Assembly: GCA_951799425.1 (NCBI GenBank)
Contig: OX637397.1
Span: forward strand, 20,899,064 to 20,963,063
Origin: Ilex aquifolium
Lineage: Eukaryota; Streptophyta; Magnoliopsida; Aquifoliales; Aquifoliaceae
Direction of reading: 5' to 3'
Length of the DNA: 64,000 nucleotides
The notes under the pieces are model-generated. The model was not told where the DNA came from. It saw only the letters and a program-made list of their open reading frames with translations, and searched no databases. Of this stretch, positions 13,200-23,572 are shown one piece after another (position 1 is the first letter of the stretch; each line of letters starts with the position of its first letter). Both the position numbers and the translations under genes were made by a program.

Positions 13200-13413
13200 C
13201 ACTATTATACATTGCGACAATATGTCTACAATTGCTATGATAAAGAATCCCGTGTTTTGTGCCCGAATAAAACACATCGAGCAACTTCGACAGCATTTTA
13301 TTAGAGATTTGGTGAGTAAAATTGAAGTTGCTTTGGAGTTTATCAATACCAATGAACAGCCTGCACATAAGCTTACAAAGGCAATCAATGCGGAGAAGTT
13401 TGAAAGGTTCTAG
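13200..13413 (+). pseudogene. Ty1/copia RNase H C-terminal relic
   Basis: The translation contains HCDNMSTIAMIKNPVFCARI followed by KHIEQLRQHFIRDLV and a HKLTKAINAEKF tail. This is the conserved end of copia RNase H (family pattern CDNxSAIxLxKNPVFHxRTKHIEIxxHFIRD...LTKAL). Only about 70 codons remain. No integrase or full RT is recognisable upstream, so this is a fossil fragment. Confidence 0.85.
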
Positions 13414-13893
13414 AAACAATCGAAAATTGCAAATTAGGGGAGGTTGGAAGTTAATTTGCAACTTTCAGGGAAGTTGAATCTGGACAGTGCTGTTGATCAA
13501 CTACTCTTTGGGAAGATCAAGAGAAAAAGTTCAATGTTTATTAATAACTAATTACTATGTTGTATCTAGACCATTCCACACCAAACACAAATAGTGTAAT
13601 TGTGCATCAGTTGTAATTGTCTTCATAGAAAATAAGAAAACTTCTGCTGTAACAGAGCATAAAACAGAGCATTTTAAAAGCAGCAGATTTTGGAGCAGCA
13701 TAGCAATTTGCTTTGTGCATTTTCTCCAAGTTATGAACACTCCATTGTAGCAAGTTTTCTTTAGTAATCTCTGATATATTGAAACACTCTTCTGCTGCCC
13801 CAACAAAACAATGGCCTGCATCTAAAAATCAAACTAGTGCTTATGCAGGCTGCAAATTGCAGATATAAGAAAGGTGAACCATAACATGCAATA
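13414..13893. other. Non-coding spacer, possible copia 3' end
   Basis: A purine-rich tract (TTAGGGGAGG, near 13434) follows the RNase H relic, as expected ahead of a copia 3' LTR. No paired LTR is present, so the LTR identity of the next 400 bp is only a guess. No gene is seen. Confidence 0.35.
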
Positions 13894-14505
13894 GGGTGGG
13901 GCTATTCCTACCCCTTAAATCTCCTCCCAATTTAATCATCTTACTTCAAACTACTAAGTTCACCCCATCTATACCAACCACATTAGTTACTAAAGTTCAC
14001 CCCATCTATACCAACCCCATTAATTACTAAAGTTCACCCCATTTATACTCATTCAATTAAACTATTAAATATATATGTCAAAGAAAAACAAAAATAGTAA
14101 TTGAAGTGAAATTTCAATGTTCCGAAGTGATCTACAATATTTTGATGTGTTTAGAGATATTTTGACATATTTTCACCAATGTCTTTAAAATATTTTGAGG
14201 TGTTTTAAGATATTTTTGATATATTTTGACTAATATTTTAAAAAATAATTATTTTTTATAATAATTTTTTATTCTACTTCTAAATATTTTCGTACCAAAA
14301 TAATAAACCGAAATTTTTTTTTTGATCATTGCATATATAATACGTTGAATAAAATTGGATGAATTTAGTTTTTAATTAGTAAATATAAACAAGGTAGGTT
14401 TAATAACTAATGAGGTGGGTATAGATGTGGTGAACTAAATAGTTTGAAATAAGATAATTAAATGTGATGAAAAAGGAGATTTAAGGGGTGGGAATAGCCC
14501 CACCC
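13894..14505. mobile_element. Long-TIR MITE-like transposon, 612 bp
   Basis: The ends are inverted copies: GGGTGGGGCTATTCCTACCC at the left and its complement at the right (GGGTGGGAATAGCCCCACCC). Similarity continues inward for about 110 bp at roughly 85%. Flanks are ATGCAATA (13886-13893) and ATGCAATG (14506-14513), an 8-bp duplication with one mismatch. There is no coding capacity. The superfamily is hAT or Mutator; the duplication length favours hAT. Confidence 0.85.
13956..14066 (+). repeat. 37-bp tandem repeat, three copies
   Basis: AAGTTCACCCCATCTATACC begins copies at 13956, 13993 and 14030, an exact 37-bp period with few differences. It lies in the left arm of the MITE and is not matched in number in the right arm. 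Confidence 0.85.
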
Positions 14506-15015
14506 ATGCAATGAGATCCAACAAAGTATCAATCAGACAACCAAAACTACATCGTTTTTTTTAACTATAACTATTTTCTTATGAACCATGTAAGATGTTC
14601 TCTCTGTTTTTTTCATGTGTAGTTTGAGTTGTGGCATCTTTCTCTTTGTTTCATAGGTATTCAACGAAATGAGTAGTACACGATGATTTCTTTTAGGTTG
14701 CTAAAAACATTAATATTAGAATCTACAGAAGTTCTAGGAAAAATTCGACAGTTACATATCAACTAATAACCACAGATTAATCATAAGCAATTTAGGTAAG
14801 AGACACTAATAGAAATCCAACTAAGACAACGATTCACTCCGAGGTAAGCCCACCCCACTTGGCTACATGTGCGGGTTCTTAAGCTTGATGTTAGGTTGAA
14901 ACACTAGTAAATAATCAGCAAAACTAAAATAAGTTTACTACTCCCTGCGATTCTTTATTTCCTTCCAAATCATGCATTTGGAAAACAAAGTTCAAGGGAA
15001 AAGTAAATTCATGTC
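14506..15015. other. 3' flank of the chitinase gene
   Basis: AT-rich and non-coding. TTTATT at 14954-14959 reads AATAAA on the minus strand, 57 bases after the chitinase stop, and is a plausible polyadenylation signal. Nothing else was recognised. Confidence 0.5.
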
Positions 15016-15967
15016 CTAACACGTTAGATTATTCCCAGGTAAAACACCAAGTTGGTTACAATAGTTTGTGTAATATTGAACACGAGCATTTACAGTATCA
15101 GGATTTCCACCATCGTCGCATTCAAGATGACCGTTAATAGCACGAATGGTTGCCCCAAAACCTTGGCCAGAAATTATGACAGAGTGAACGGCATTCATCC
15201 AATACCACAGGGCGGTCTTGAAGGACACAATGTCGTCTGTGGCCACTATCTCGGGATTGTTAAGTCCATCAAAGCCAATGCTTACTCCGGCTGGGCCGTA
15301 GTTGAAATTCCATGATAGCTGAAGTGGACCTCTGCCATAGTAACCGTGGTTGGGGGCACATGGATACTGTGTATCAGTCTCGTTGCAGTAATTCTTTGAA
15401 GGACCATCTATCTCTTCCGTATAGCAAAAGTCTGCAGAATAAAATTTATGCTTGTTAAATTTATACTTCATTTTGCGTCACCTTAGCAAGCATGAACTGA
15501 ACAATATGTAGAGATTTTTTTTGCAATTGGGCATCCGTTAATCGATAGGTGGCATTATTATGCTAGAGAAACAAAGCGATTGAAATCTTACTTCCAGTCT
15601 CATGAGTGGCATGAGCAAAGAAAGCAGCAATCTCACGTTTAGAATCATCAGTGGAACCCACGGTGCCGAATTGAGAATATGAACTGGAGGCTTCAAGAAA
15701 TGCAGATCGTGTATAGAACCCCTTCCCAGCACAACCATCGCCAGCTTGATCAGCAATCCCATTAAAGAAGGCGTCAGTCACAATATCTGCAATTGAACCA
15801 CCGCCACTACTCGTTTGCCCGAGACAAGGACCTGGTTGGCACCCTGTGCCACAGTAGTCATTGCCAGTGCCACAATTCCGACCCATAGCCGATTCTGGCA
15901 GGACTCCGGCGAGAAGTCCAGCCAGAAAAATTATTAGCAAATTCTTTTTCACACTCAAGGTCTTCAT
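15016..15967 (-). CDS. Class IV chitinase (GH19), two exons
   Basis: A secreted endochitinase that hydrolyses chitin beta-1,4 bonds in fungal walls; a defence-type protein. CDS is complement(15016..15431, 15592..15967), 263 residues, the usual length for class IV. Residues 1-29 form a signal peptide. Residues 31-48 are a shortened hevein-type chitin-binding domain ([18 protein letters not shown]), then a GQTSSGGGS hinge, then the catalytic domain. HETG carries the likely acid Glu123 and CYTEE the second acid Glu132. Hallmarks [23 protein letters not shown] and [11 protein letters not shown] are present. The protein ends in NNLTC with no vacuolar tail, so it is probably apoplastic. ATG 15967 was chosen because no nearer upstream ATG is in frame and the signal peptide starts there. 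The chitin-binding domain lacks about 14 residues of the usual CGCxxxLCCSxxGYCG block; the catalytic domain looks intact. Confidence 0.96.
15432..15591 (-). other. Chitinase intron, 160 bp
   Basis: On the minus strand the donor is GGAA|GTAAG and the acceptor TTCTGCAG|ACTTTT. Splicing joins HETG to NFCYTEE, which is exactly the family sequence across this conserved intron position. Confidence 0.93.
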
Positions 15968-16052
15968 CTTAGTACAAGGTATATAAAACAAGAGAACAAG
16001 GTGTAGAAAGAAGGATGGTTTGTGTTGTGAAACTATGGTTGAGGGTGAGAAC

Positions 16053-16060
16053 TATATATA
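16053..16060 (-). promoter_or_regulatory. Chitinase TATA box
   Basis: TATATATA reads on the minus strand about 86 bases upstream of the ATG, leaving room for a 5' leader of roughly 55 bases. Confidence 0.65.
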
Positions 16061-16097
16061 CCGTTAAAAGACTAGGTTGTGTCCAATGAAATTCAAG

Positions 16098-16140
16098 TTG
16101 ACCAGGCAATTTTCCACACAAAGCGAGTGGGGACTTTGAC
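16098..16140. promoter_or_regulatory. W-box-like motifs in the chitinase promoter
   Basis: TTGACC at 16098-16103 matches the WRKY-factor W-box, and a TTGAC core recurs at 16136-16140. Both lie 130-175 bases upstream of the start codon. WRKY control is common for defence chitinases, but such short motifs also occur by chance. Confidence 0.3.
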
Positions 16141-16189
16141 ATGGAAATGAAACGACCTTTGGCTTTTTATTCCACCATATAGCCTAGGG

Positions 16190-16321
16190 TAGGGCGGTTA
16201 ATCAAGCCAAACTTGAACATTTTTTTAGGCTCGTTTATGTGTAAATAGTCAAATGAGCCAGCTCGTTTATATGTAAATTATGCTTGAATTAAGCTCGAAT
16301 TCAGCTCGATTATCACCCCTA
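16190..16321. mobile_element. Short hAT MITE in the chitinase promoter, 132 bp
   Basis: It starts TAGGGCGGTTAATC and ends GATTATCACCCCTA, an imperfect inverted repeat. It is flanked by a perfect 8-bp duplication GCCTAGGG (16182-16189 and 16322-16329). The interior is built of TCGTTTAT and AGCTCGA words. It lies about 220 bp upstream of the chitinase start codon. Confidence 0.85.
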
Positions 16322-16413
16322 GCCTAGGGCTAGGAGTATGTATTTATGTGCCTGGTCATAAGCGACTAAAGTCGTTTCCCTTACAGCTACACCTTTCATA
16401 TTTCTTAAAGAAC

Positions 16414-16582
16414 AATGTTATACTTACCAAATATAAATATTTTTATTCATTTTTAATCTCAAATGACCTGACATAGTCTCTGTCATTCAATATTAATGGG
16501 GTTCACTTATTTAATGATGGAGATCGTGTCACGCCATTTAGGATGAAAATTTTGGTAATAGTATTTGGTAAATATAGCATTT
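16414..16582. mobile_element. Small inverted-repeat element (MITE-like), 169 bp
   Basis: The left end AATGTTATACTTACCAAATA and the right end, read in complement (AATGCTATATTTACCAAATA), match at 18 of 20 positions. No clear target duplication was found, so the family is unassigned. It lies about 450-620 bp upstream of the chitinase start. Confidence 0.7.
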
Positions 16583-16617
16583 CACCTACCATCTTGAAAG
16601 TTTGTTGCTTTGGCCGG

Positions 16618-17088
16618 CAGTGACGGATTTAGGGTCGGGGCCCATTCTAATTCTTAAAATTTTTGTACTACATGTAAAATTTTAAATATTATTTAAAATT
16701 TGCCCCCATTGAAAAATTAGTCAAAAAAATATTAGAGGCATGTCTAAACATATATGAATATACAAAAATTGGACTCGATAGTGATTATTTAACAATATTA
16801 TATTAAAATTGAAATATAATTTAAAATTTCACTTTGGTTTAATTATTTGGATCATATCGATTTTTTTTTAAAGGATTCGGATATAAATTATAAAAATTAA
16901 GTTCGTTGGACAGTTTAGATTAAATTTCGATCGAGTTTTCAAATTGGATTTGAATCAATCAAAATCCTATCCGAATCTTACCGTTAATAAGCCTACTAAC
17001 TATTAATTTGTTAGGCACAATGAGTATTGATGATAGTCATTCATCATTCTTATCAAATTAATCGTTGCCCCCACCGAGAACAAGAACT
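16618..17088. other. AT-rich spacer with an unpaired hAT-like end
   Basis: CAGTGACGGATTTAGGGTCG at 16618 resembles the terminal consensus of many plant hAT elements, but no matching right end or duplication was found. The rest is AT-rich and non-coding. Confidence 0.3.
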
Positions 17089-17096
17089 TCTTCACA

Positions 17097-17785
17097 CAAC
17101 TGCGGAGTCAAAAATTTATTTTTGGGTGGGCACCGAACTCTTAATCCAACTTTTAATATTTTTTTACCACAATTGGGTAAAAGTAGGATATTTTAATTAA
17201 GGTCAAAAAATGATAAGTATGGTGTATACAATAAGAAACAATAAAAAAATTGACTAATTGCTAGTTTTTTTTATGAAAATTGGAGTAATTTTAAACTATT
17301 TATATTGAGCACTCCATCAAGTACCAAATAGTTTCACAATTGGTCAAAGATTTGTTAAAAAATAAAAGGAAGAGGTTGTCAAAATAGAGCGTTGATGATC
17401 AATACAAATATTTGCAACTAAAGGAAGACTTGAAGAAGTGTTATAACTAAATGAAATATAATACCAATTTTACACGTAAAATAATCCTAGAGAAAAGAAT
17501 TATACGTTGGCTAGGACTGAAAAGTAATAATGTAAGTAAACAAACACTGGATCATTGATCATTGGCATGGTTTAGTCATACAACATTTAATTTACTTTGA
17601 GGCGTAAATCAGATGAATGAAAGGAAAAAGGCTTATTTCAGCATGGGTGTTGGGTGGGCACCACTGAGCCATAGGTGGGGTACATTCAAAATTAACCTGA
17701 ACATGTAATACATAGGTATACACACAAAAAAAAAATTCCAAGATGGGCCAATGGCCCCGCTGGGCTAGTGCTGGCTCCACCCTTG
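17097..17785. mobile_element. Non-autonomous hAT-type transposon, 689 bp
   Basis: The ends CAACTGCGGAGTC and, in complement, CAAGGGTGGAGCC form an imperfect 13-bp inverted repeat. A perfect 8-bp duplication TCTTCACA flanks it (17089-17096 and 17786-17793). GGGTGGGCACC words recur near 17125 and 17654. No transposase is recognisable. Confidence 0.82.
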
Positions 17786-17793
17786 TCTTCACA

Positions 17794-18630
17794 TAATAGT
17801 CTTTTAGTAAATTAGAAATAAATTCTTTTCTTTTTTTTTTCTTCCAAAAGCAGATGAGTAGCATTTTTTCTTAATATAATTGAAAAAAAGCATATTTTTG
17901 ACATGTATCAAAATAATGAAGTAGTCACATAATACTTTTGGGGCTCGTTTGGTAGACGTATTATGATGGGATTAAATATTACATTATACTATTTTTTATT
18001 TAATCGGACCTAATACTTTGTTTGGTAAGCAAATTTGATACCGTATTAATTTCAAAAATGTATATTAATCGTATATTTATTGTATAATTTTTGTACAATA
18101 GACCTGTAGCATAGATGTCTTTTAATACTACTAAGAGATGTGATATTATAATTCAATTCAAACGTTATATTCTACACATTTACTATTATAACCCCATAAG
18201 TGATAAAACCAAGTTGTCATTAATGTAACAAACACTGATTGAAGGTATTTTTATTAATTCAACATTAATACTATGAAATAATTCTCTAACCAAACAATCG
18301 ATTGGATTAAATAACTACTATCCGACGCTTATATTGTGTATTAATTCAACATTAATTATCTTATTGCTCTATAAAGTTTTCATGCTATAGTAACTTAAAT
18401 TTTTATCCCTTATATATTTTTCCTCCTAAAAACATCACACCACTCATTTCTATTACATGTTCAATCATTTATTATTTGATTAATTTATAGTTTAACATAA
18501 TTTTTATTTCAAACATTATTCATTAGTATACACATGTTGAACAAATTTAATATAATATGATCGATTTTTTGGGCGCTCCAATTTTATGTTTCATCATGCC
18601 TTTAAGCACACATTATAACTAGTGTTTCTA
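17794..18630. other. AT-rich intergenic DNA
   Basis: GGGGCTCGTTTGGTAGACG near 17940 looks like a plant TIR-transposon end, and CTAACCAAACAATCG near 18285 could be a decayed partner. No duplication supports this. No gene is seen. Confidence 0.3.
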
Positions 18631-18973
18631 TATGGTCCCTCAAACAGACAATATCCAAACTACTAACAATTTTTTATCATAAATTTATCACGTGGTACCT
18701 AAATATGGACAAAAAATAATTTGGGTAGCTCTTAACTAAAACTTGGGTAACTCTTGACCAAAAATGTGTAATATAGATAACTCTTGATCAAAAAATAGAT
18801 AGCTCATGATTAAAACTGTGTAATTTGAGTAACTCTTTGACCAAAATTTGGATTAAAATTTGGTCAAGAATTATCCAAATTATTTTTCTTACTCATATTT
18901 AGGTACTATGTGACAAGTTTATAATAAAAAAATCGTTAACAATCTGAACGATGTCTACTTGAAGGACCACATA
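18631..18973. mobile_element. Foldback (long inverted repeat) element, about 343 bp
   Basis: The left arm from TATGGTCCCTCAAACAGACA and the complement of the right arm (TATGTGGTCCTTCAAGTAGA) align over about 100 bp at about 80%. The loop holds repeats of a TAACTCTTGACCAAAA-like word. No clean target duplication was found. Degenerate GGACCAAAATGA words continue to about 19080, so the element may be part of a larger one. Confidence 0.7.
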
Positions 18974-20377
18974 AAATTATATTTAATATTTTAGGAACCA
19001 AAATGATGCAATTAAAATATTGAGGACCAAAATGAGACAAAATCCATACTTTATGGACATCTAGTGCAATTAACCCTTCAAAAAACCTAAGTAGTACTCT
19101 TTTGAGGTACCCAAAAAGAAAATTTTAAGTGCAAGTTGTGGTATGGTGAAAGGTTGCACAAGTGCAAAGGAGGAAAAAGTAATAGTTCATGGAGGATAGA
19201 GTACAGAATTAGAAATACTTATAATTCATGTCATGCTAAGCAGATTAGCTTGAATTTGAAAACTTCTTTTCGAATCTCAACTCCTATCAGAAATAATCAT
19301 ACACTATGATGTGATGGTAATTAGAACTGATTTTCTCGAAGTACCCAAGACGAGGTTCTATAAATGCCCTTGTAACTGCATTAAAAATTGTGATGGTAAC
19401 TTGTGTTTCCATGGACCAGGGTAACATGCAGGCCGAACAGGAGCAACAAGCACGGAGCCACAAGCTTGAAATTTTCAAGTCAGACAGACAAGAAGCGGAG
19501 GTTATCGATAGAAACAGATGGGCCGGCAGACTATATAGCTTTTGTTACCTTACGTTTGTTTTCACTCTTTCACTCCTTGCCTTCATGCCGACAATTTCCC
19601 ATAACCCTACCACTTTTAACTTGACGAAGCAGTAAACAAATAACAATAGGAAATCACCATTTTTTTTTTTTTTTTGTTGTAAAGATACATGAACAACAAA
19701 AACCTTAATTGTCTTATAATAAAATCAAAATCTCAATCTTTACAAAATTTGGCAAAAATAAAAAATTATAATGTAAAAAAAACATAAAAGTATGTGTCGT
19801 CTAAAATCTAACAAAATTAACGACTTTAAATTCATTTCTAATACAGCAACCAAATGAACCCTTGATGTTTTGCTGCTTTTTCTTGGAGTTAGCTTGGGTT
19901 TTCTCTCATTATTGGACCAACTTGTTTCTTATTGTTGGTTTGCAAGACACATTCTCCTTGCTTTTGTTCTTTTGCCGGAGTGTTTTGTTGATCCTTGGAG
20001 CTAAATCGCTTGATATGCTCTTTGCCCTAAACATAACGTTTGGTTTGTTGTTAGCCTTCTATTTGGGTGCACTGTGATCCACTGTTTTTGAGTTCTCCCA
20101 CTGGTCTGCCCTCATTTGGAACTGTGATGAGTCAATTGAGCCATGAATAGGGTCCACTAATTCTTAGGTTTTTCTTTGGTTCCCTTTAGGATAGAGGATG
20201 GCAAGTCTTCTTTTTTGTTGGATTAGATGATCTGTCATCCTCCTTTTGTTTTGTCTTCTTGTTGTTTGTTTGTGTTTCTTGCTTGTATTTTTTGTAAGTA
20301 TACGTTATACATACGGTATACATGTATCTATCTTCGGTTTTATGAAATCACTTACGAAATAGACTACACTCATAGCA
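18974..20377. other. Intergenic DNA with weak small reading frames
   Basis: A 75-codon frame (19409-19635, plus) encodes a Gln/Glu-rich start and one hydrophobic segment (YSFCYLTFVFTLSLLAFMP). A 71-codon hydrophobic frame lies at 19862-20077. Neither resembles a known family, and neither has a convincing promoter or splice context. They are noted only so the region is not read as empty. A poly-T run lies near 19660-19675. Confidence 0.25.
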
Positions 20378-21364
20378 TATCTCTCCTAATTAAATTACTA
20401 TATTCCTATGCAAAATAATTTGGAATAGATTCATTAAGTTTAAACTCTCATACAAGTTAAACATGACATATAGATATATTCCTATCCTATACACAAACCC
20501 AGCAATTCAATCCTAAGAAGAATTAACCAGACGCATGTCATCATATTCAGATCTAAACCTAGAATTCATCTCTCAATTTCATCTAGGTTATCAAATTAAT
20601 TGTTGGCCAAACAATCATATATTAAACACAAAATATGACAAACAACTCATATAAGATCAACAAAAACTAGAAACGAGAGTAGATCAATTTAACTAGACAT
20701 TAGGTTCCGTTACAATCTTAATAAAAAATTAGTTCATAATGTAATTGAAAAACATCCTTCTCAAATTAAACAAAATCTTAGAAAATCAAGAAGTAAAAGT
20801 AAGGGAAAAGAATGAAAACTTAGTTGCAATCTTCAATCCCTCTCTAGCCTTCAAGTCCGATTTTCTTCGTGTCGATTTCTTCGATTCTTGTCTTCAATTT
20901 TCTATCAATCCTTGGTCTTCTTCTCTCTGTTTTCAGCCCCCAAAATCATTCTTTTTATATTCCCCTCAAACTCTAGCACATAAAAGGCATTAGAGTCCAA
21001 TTTCGGATAAAAAACGAGTCTTAATTCGCGTCCAACTTCCATCACAAGCGCAGCTACGCCAAAATCAGCGCAAGGGCGCTGATTTACTGCCCTTGTGTCG
21101 CAGGGGCGCTGGTTTTGGCGTAGGGGCGCTGACCCCTTTTAAGCCTAGCATATTCCCTTGTTGCTTAGCCTTTAAAAAACCAATTTTTAGGCTCCAAATT
21201 GACCTTGTTTCCTTCCAAATGATCTTGTTTGCTTCCAAATGATGATTCCTATCAAATAACATCAAAACACACAAAACAAATAAAAAAGAACATAAAATAA
21301 TTAAAAACTTGTAAATTCCTCAAGCCGAAAGTACTCAATTCGTAGGTATAAAACTCACTCATCA
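20378..21364 (-). repeat. 3' LTR of the Athila-like element (part)
   Basis: Matches about 26350-27331 at roughly 96%. It ends CATCA at 21364 next to the purine tract. It includes a cluster of GGCGCTG/CAGCGCC words at 21045-21140. Confidence 0.88.
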
Positions 21365-23572
21365 AATACCCCCAAACTTAAATCTTTGATTGTCCTTAAG
21401 CAAAATACTAAGAACAAAAACTATAAAAATTAATTCTAACAACTACTCAAACAATGGATCAATATGAATTTGAATAATGGCCCCAAAAGTTACTACAAAT
21501 AATAGTTCACGAGAAACTTCAAAACAATGTAAAGTCCAACAGCTCAACATACTCCTTAATTTTACCTCCCCTCATGACCCTTTAAATGCATGTGCATATT
21601 CTAACTCTTTAAAGTAGCCATCACCCAGATAAATTTACGTAGTCAAGCGCTCCATAAGAGATACTCAATATCAACTCTATGAACTTACGTTTCACATCAA
21701 CCTCTGCAAATCAAGGCAAAACATATAATTAGAAGGTACAAAGAATTTTTTTTTCTCTCTCTCTTTTCTTCTTTTTCGTTCATTTGGTGAGTGCATTTTA
21801 TGCTCCATCTCACCTCCTATTGAGCGAGTGCGTTTTACGCTCCATCTCGCATTTTCTTGAACGAGTGCGTTATACGCTCCATCTCGTTCTCAACATGTGT
21901 TTATGAGTGAGTGCGTTTTACGCTCCATCTCTACTTACCACATGCCCCTTTCTTGTTCTTGTCTTCCTATTTTTTTTTTTTTTCTAACTCATGAAAGATC
22001 AAATCAAAAAATTTTTGCAAAAACTCTCTCTTTTTTTTATTTTTTTACTAACCCATCATAACCAAGATTTCCCCCAAACTTATATGAATGCCTAAATTTA
22101 GCTTTGAATGATGCTTAAATAAGTTTTCTAGAGTTTCACTGATATCTCCCACAAGCACTTAGCCAAATAAATTCTCTAAATAATAACTAACTAAACAGAT
22201 GGATATGTGCTCATGAATGAAATGATCATAAACAGTGTAAAACCAACTAGTATGTCAAACTACAAACTCAACATGTTCATCAATTTCCTTTGAATTTGAC
22301 AATTAATCCCATTCATCAATGGTCATAATCAAATTCAATGAACTCATTGCTCAAGTCGTACTAAAACATGAAAAAATATGCTATCTAAATGCATACCTAA
22401 TAATGCAAATGCAAACAAGAAAGCACCCCAAACTTAAACTAAACATTGTCCTCAATATATAAAGTAGGAAAAAATTAAGATAGGGGACTTCCCTGAGATT
22501 TTGCTAGTTGGTATCATCGTTAGCGTCCTCATCGTCCATTGAGTCGGGAGTGTATTCGGGAAACATAGATGGACTGGGAAACTTACTTTGCAAAGCTTAA
22601 TCTTTACCCATGGAGAATGGACAAATCATTGGTGCTAGTTGATACTCATTGAAGCCACTTGAGTTGCAAAATTGTTGAGTAAAGAGGTTGAGAGATTCAA
22701 GATGATTGAATGGAATTTTGGGGTGAATAAGAGTTGGAGAGAATATGTGTTAGAGCTTTGAAATTTAGGAGGAATGGGATGAATTTTTGTGTGCCCCAAC
22801 TCCTTGACTACTGTGTTAAGGATGGCGCTGCTAAACCCAAAACTTGAAAAAAAAAAAAAAATTCGGACGACCCAAACACACGTTTCCAGACCTTTTTTGA
22901 GCTTTTAACAGTGCCCCTCATTGCCAAAGCCAATGAGTCTTGTAGGGCTCGTCGAGAGCTTCGATTTGATATATTATGGGCCCCGTAACTCCAAACAGAT
23001 TTTTTTTTTTTTCGCTGGGCTGCGCTGTAGGCTGCTGGGGCGCTGCCTGACTGCTTTTGGACTGCATTTTGGGCAGTAGGTGCACGCAGGGGCGCTGAAT
23101 TTGGCGCCTAGGCGCTGCCTCACTGGTTTGGGGACAAAATTCCAGCGCTGGGGCGCTGTTTTTGGCACCTAGGCGCTGACTTTCTGGACTGCATCCTTCT
23201 TTGGCTTGTTCAAACTCCCTTATTTCCTTCATTTCACTCTTTTTGTTATTTCTTTTTGATCCTTGGTACCTACAAGCAATTGACTCACAAAATAAAATGC
23301 ACTAATAATCTAAAAAAAACTAAATTGACACAAACATGAAATAAAAATTAAAAGCTAAAATTTGGGTTGCCTCCCAAATAGCGCTTGTTTTATAGTCTTC
23401 AGCCTGACTATTTTCTGTTTCATCCCGGGTCGGCAAGGATAATTGAGGTCTTTTTACGATCAATGTCGCCACCCCAAGAGTGCTTCAGTCTATGCCTATT
23501 CACCTTGAAAGTTATCTTTGAATTGTCTTCCTCAACTTCAACCGCTCTATGCGGGAACACTGGCTCAAACTT
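21365..23572 (-). other. Non-coding 3' region of the Athila-like element
   Basis: No coding domain is recognisable. On the minus strand a purine tract TAAGTTTGGGGGTA (21367-21380) lies directly beside the LTR. Near copies occur at 22071-22082 and 22424-22436, the last followed by sequence like that beside the first. A GGCGCTG-rich patch lies at 22990-23190. Confidence 0.7.
21789..21932. repeat. Four-copy hairpin-like repeat
   Basis: GAGTGCGTTTTACGCTCCAT begins copies at 21789, 21826, 21863 and 21909 (spacings 37, 37 and 46). Each contains the near-palindrome GAGTGCGTTTTACGCTC, able to form a short hairpin. Confidence 0.85.

Noticed and set aside
15052-15315. A plus-strand frame opposite chitinase exon 2
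   Set aside because: A shadow of the chitinase coding strand; the minus-strand protein matches the GH19 family from end to end.
15989-15991. An earlier TTG start for the chitinase
   Set aside because: Plants rarely start at TTG, and the ATG at 15967 begins a normal signal peptide.
17592-17864. A 90-codon frame on the minus strand
   Set aside because: It spans the right end of a hAT element and its flank, so it cannot be an ancestral gene.
17940-18300. A possible MITE bounded by GCTCGTTTGGTA and CTAACCAAAC
   Set aside because: The right end is poor and no target duplication was found.
19862-20077. A small hydrophobic membrane-like protein
   Set aside because: A T-rich region gives Leu/Phe codons by composition; no promoter, splice or family evidence.
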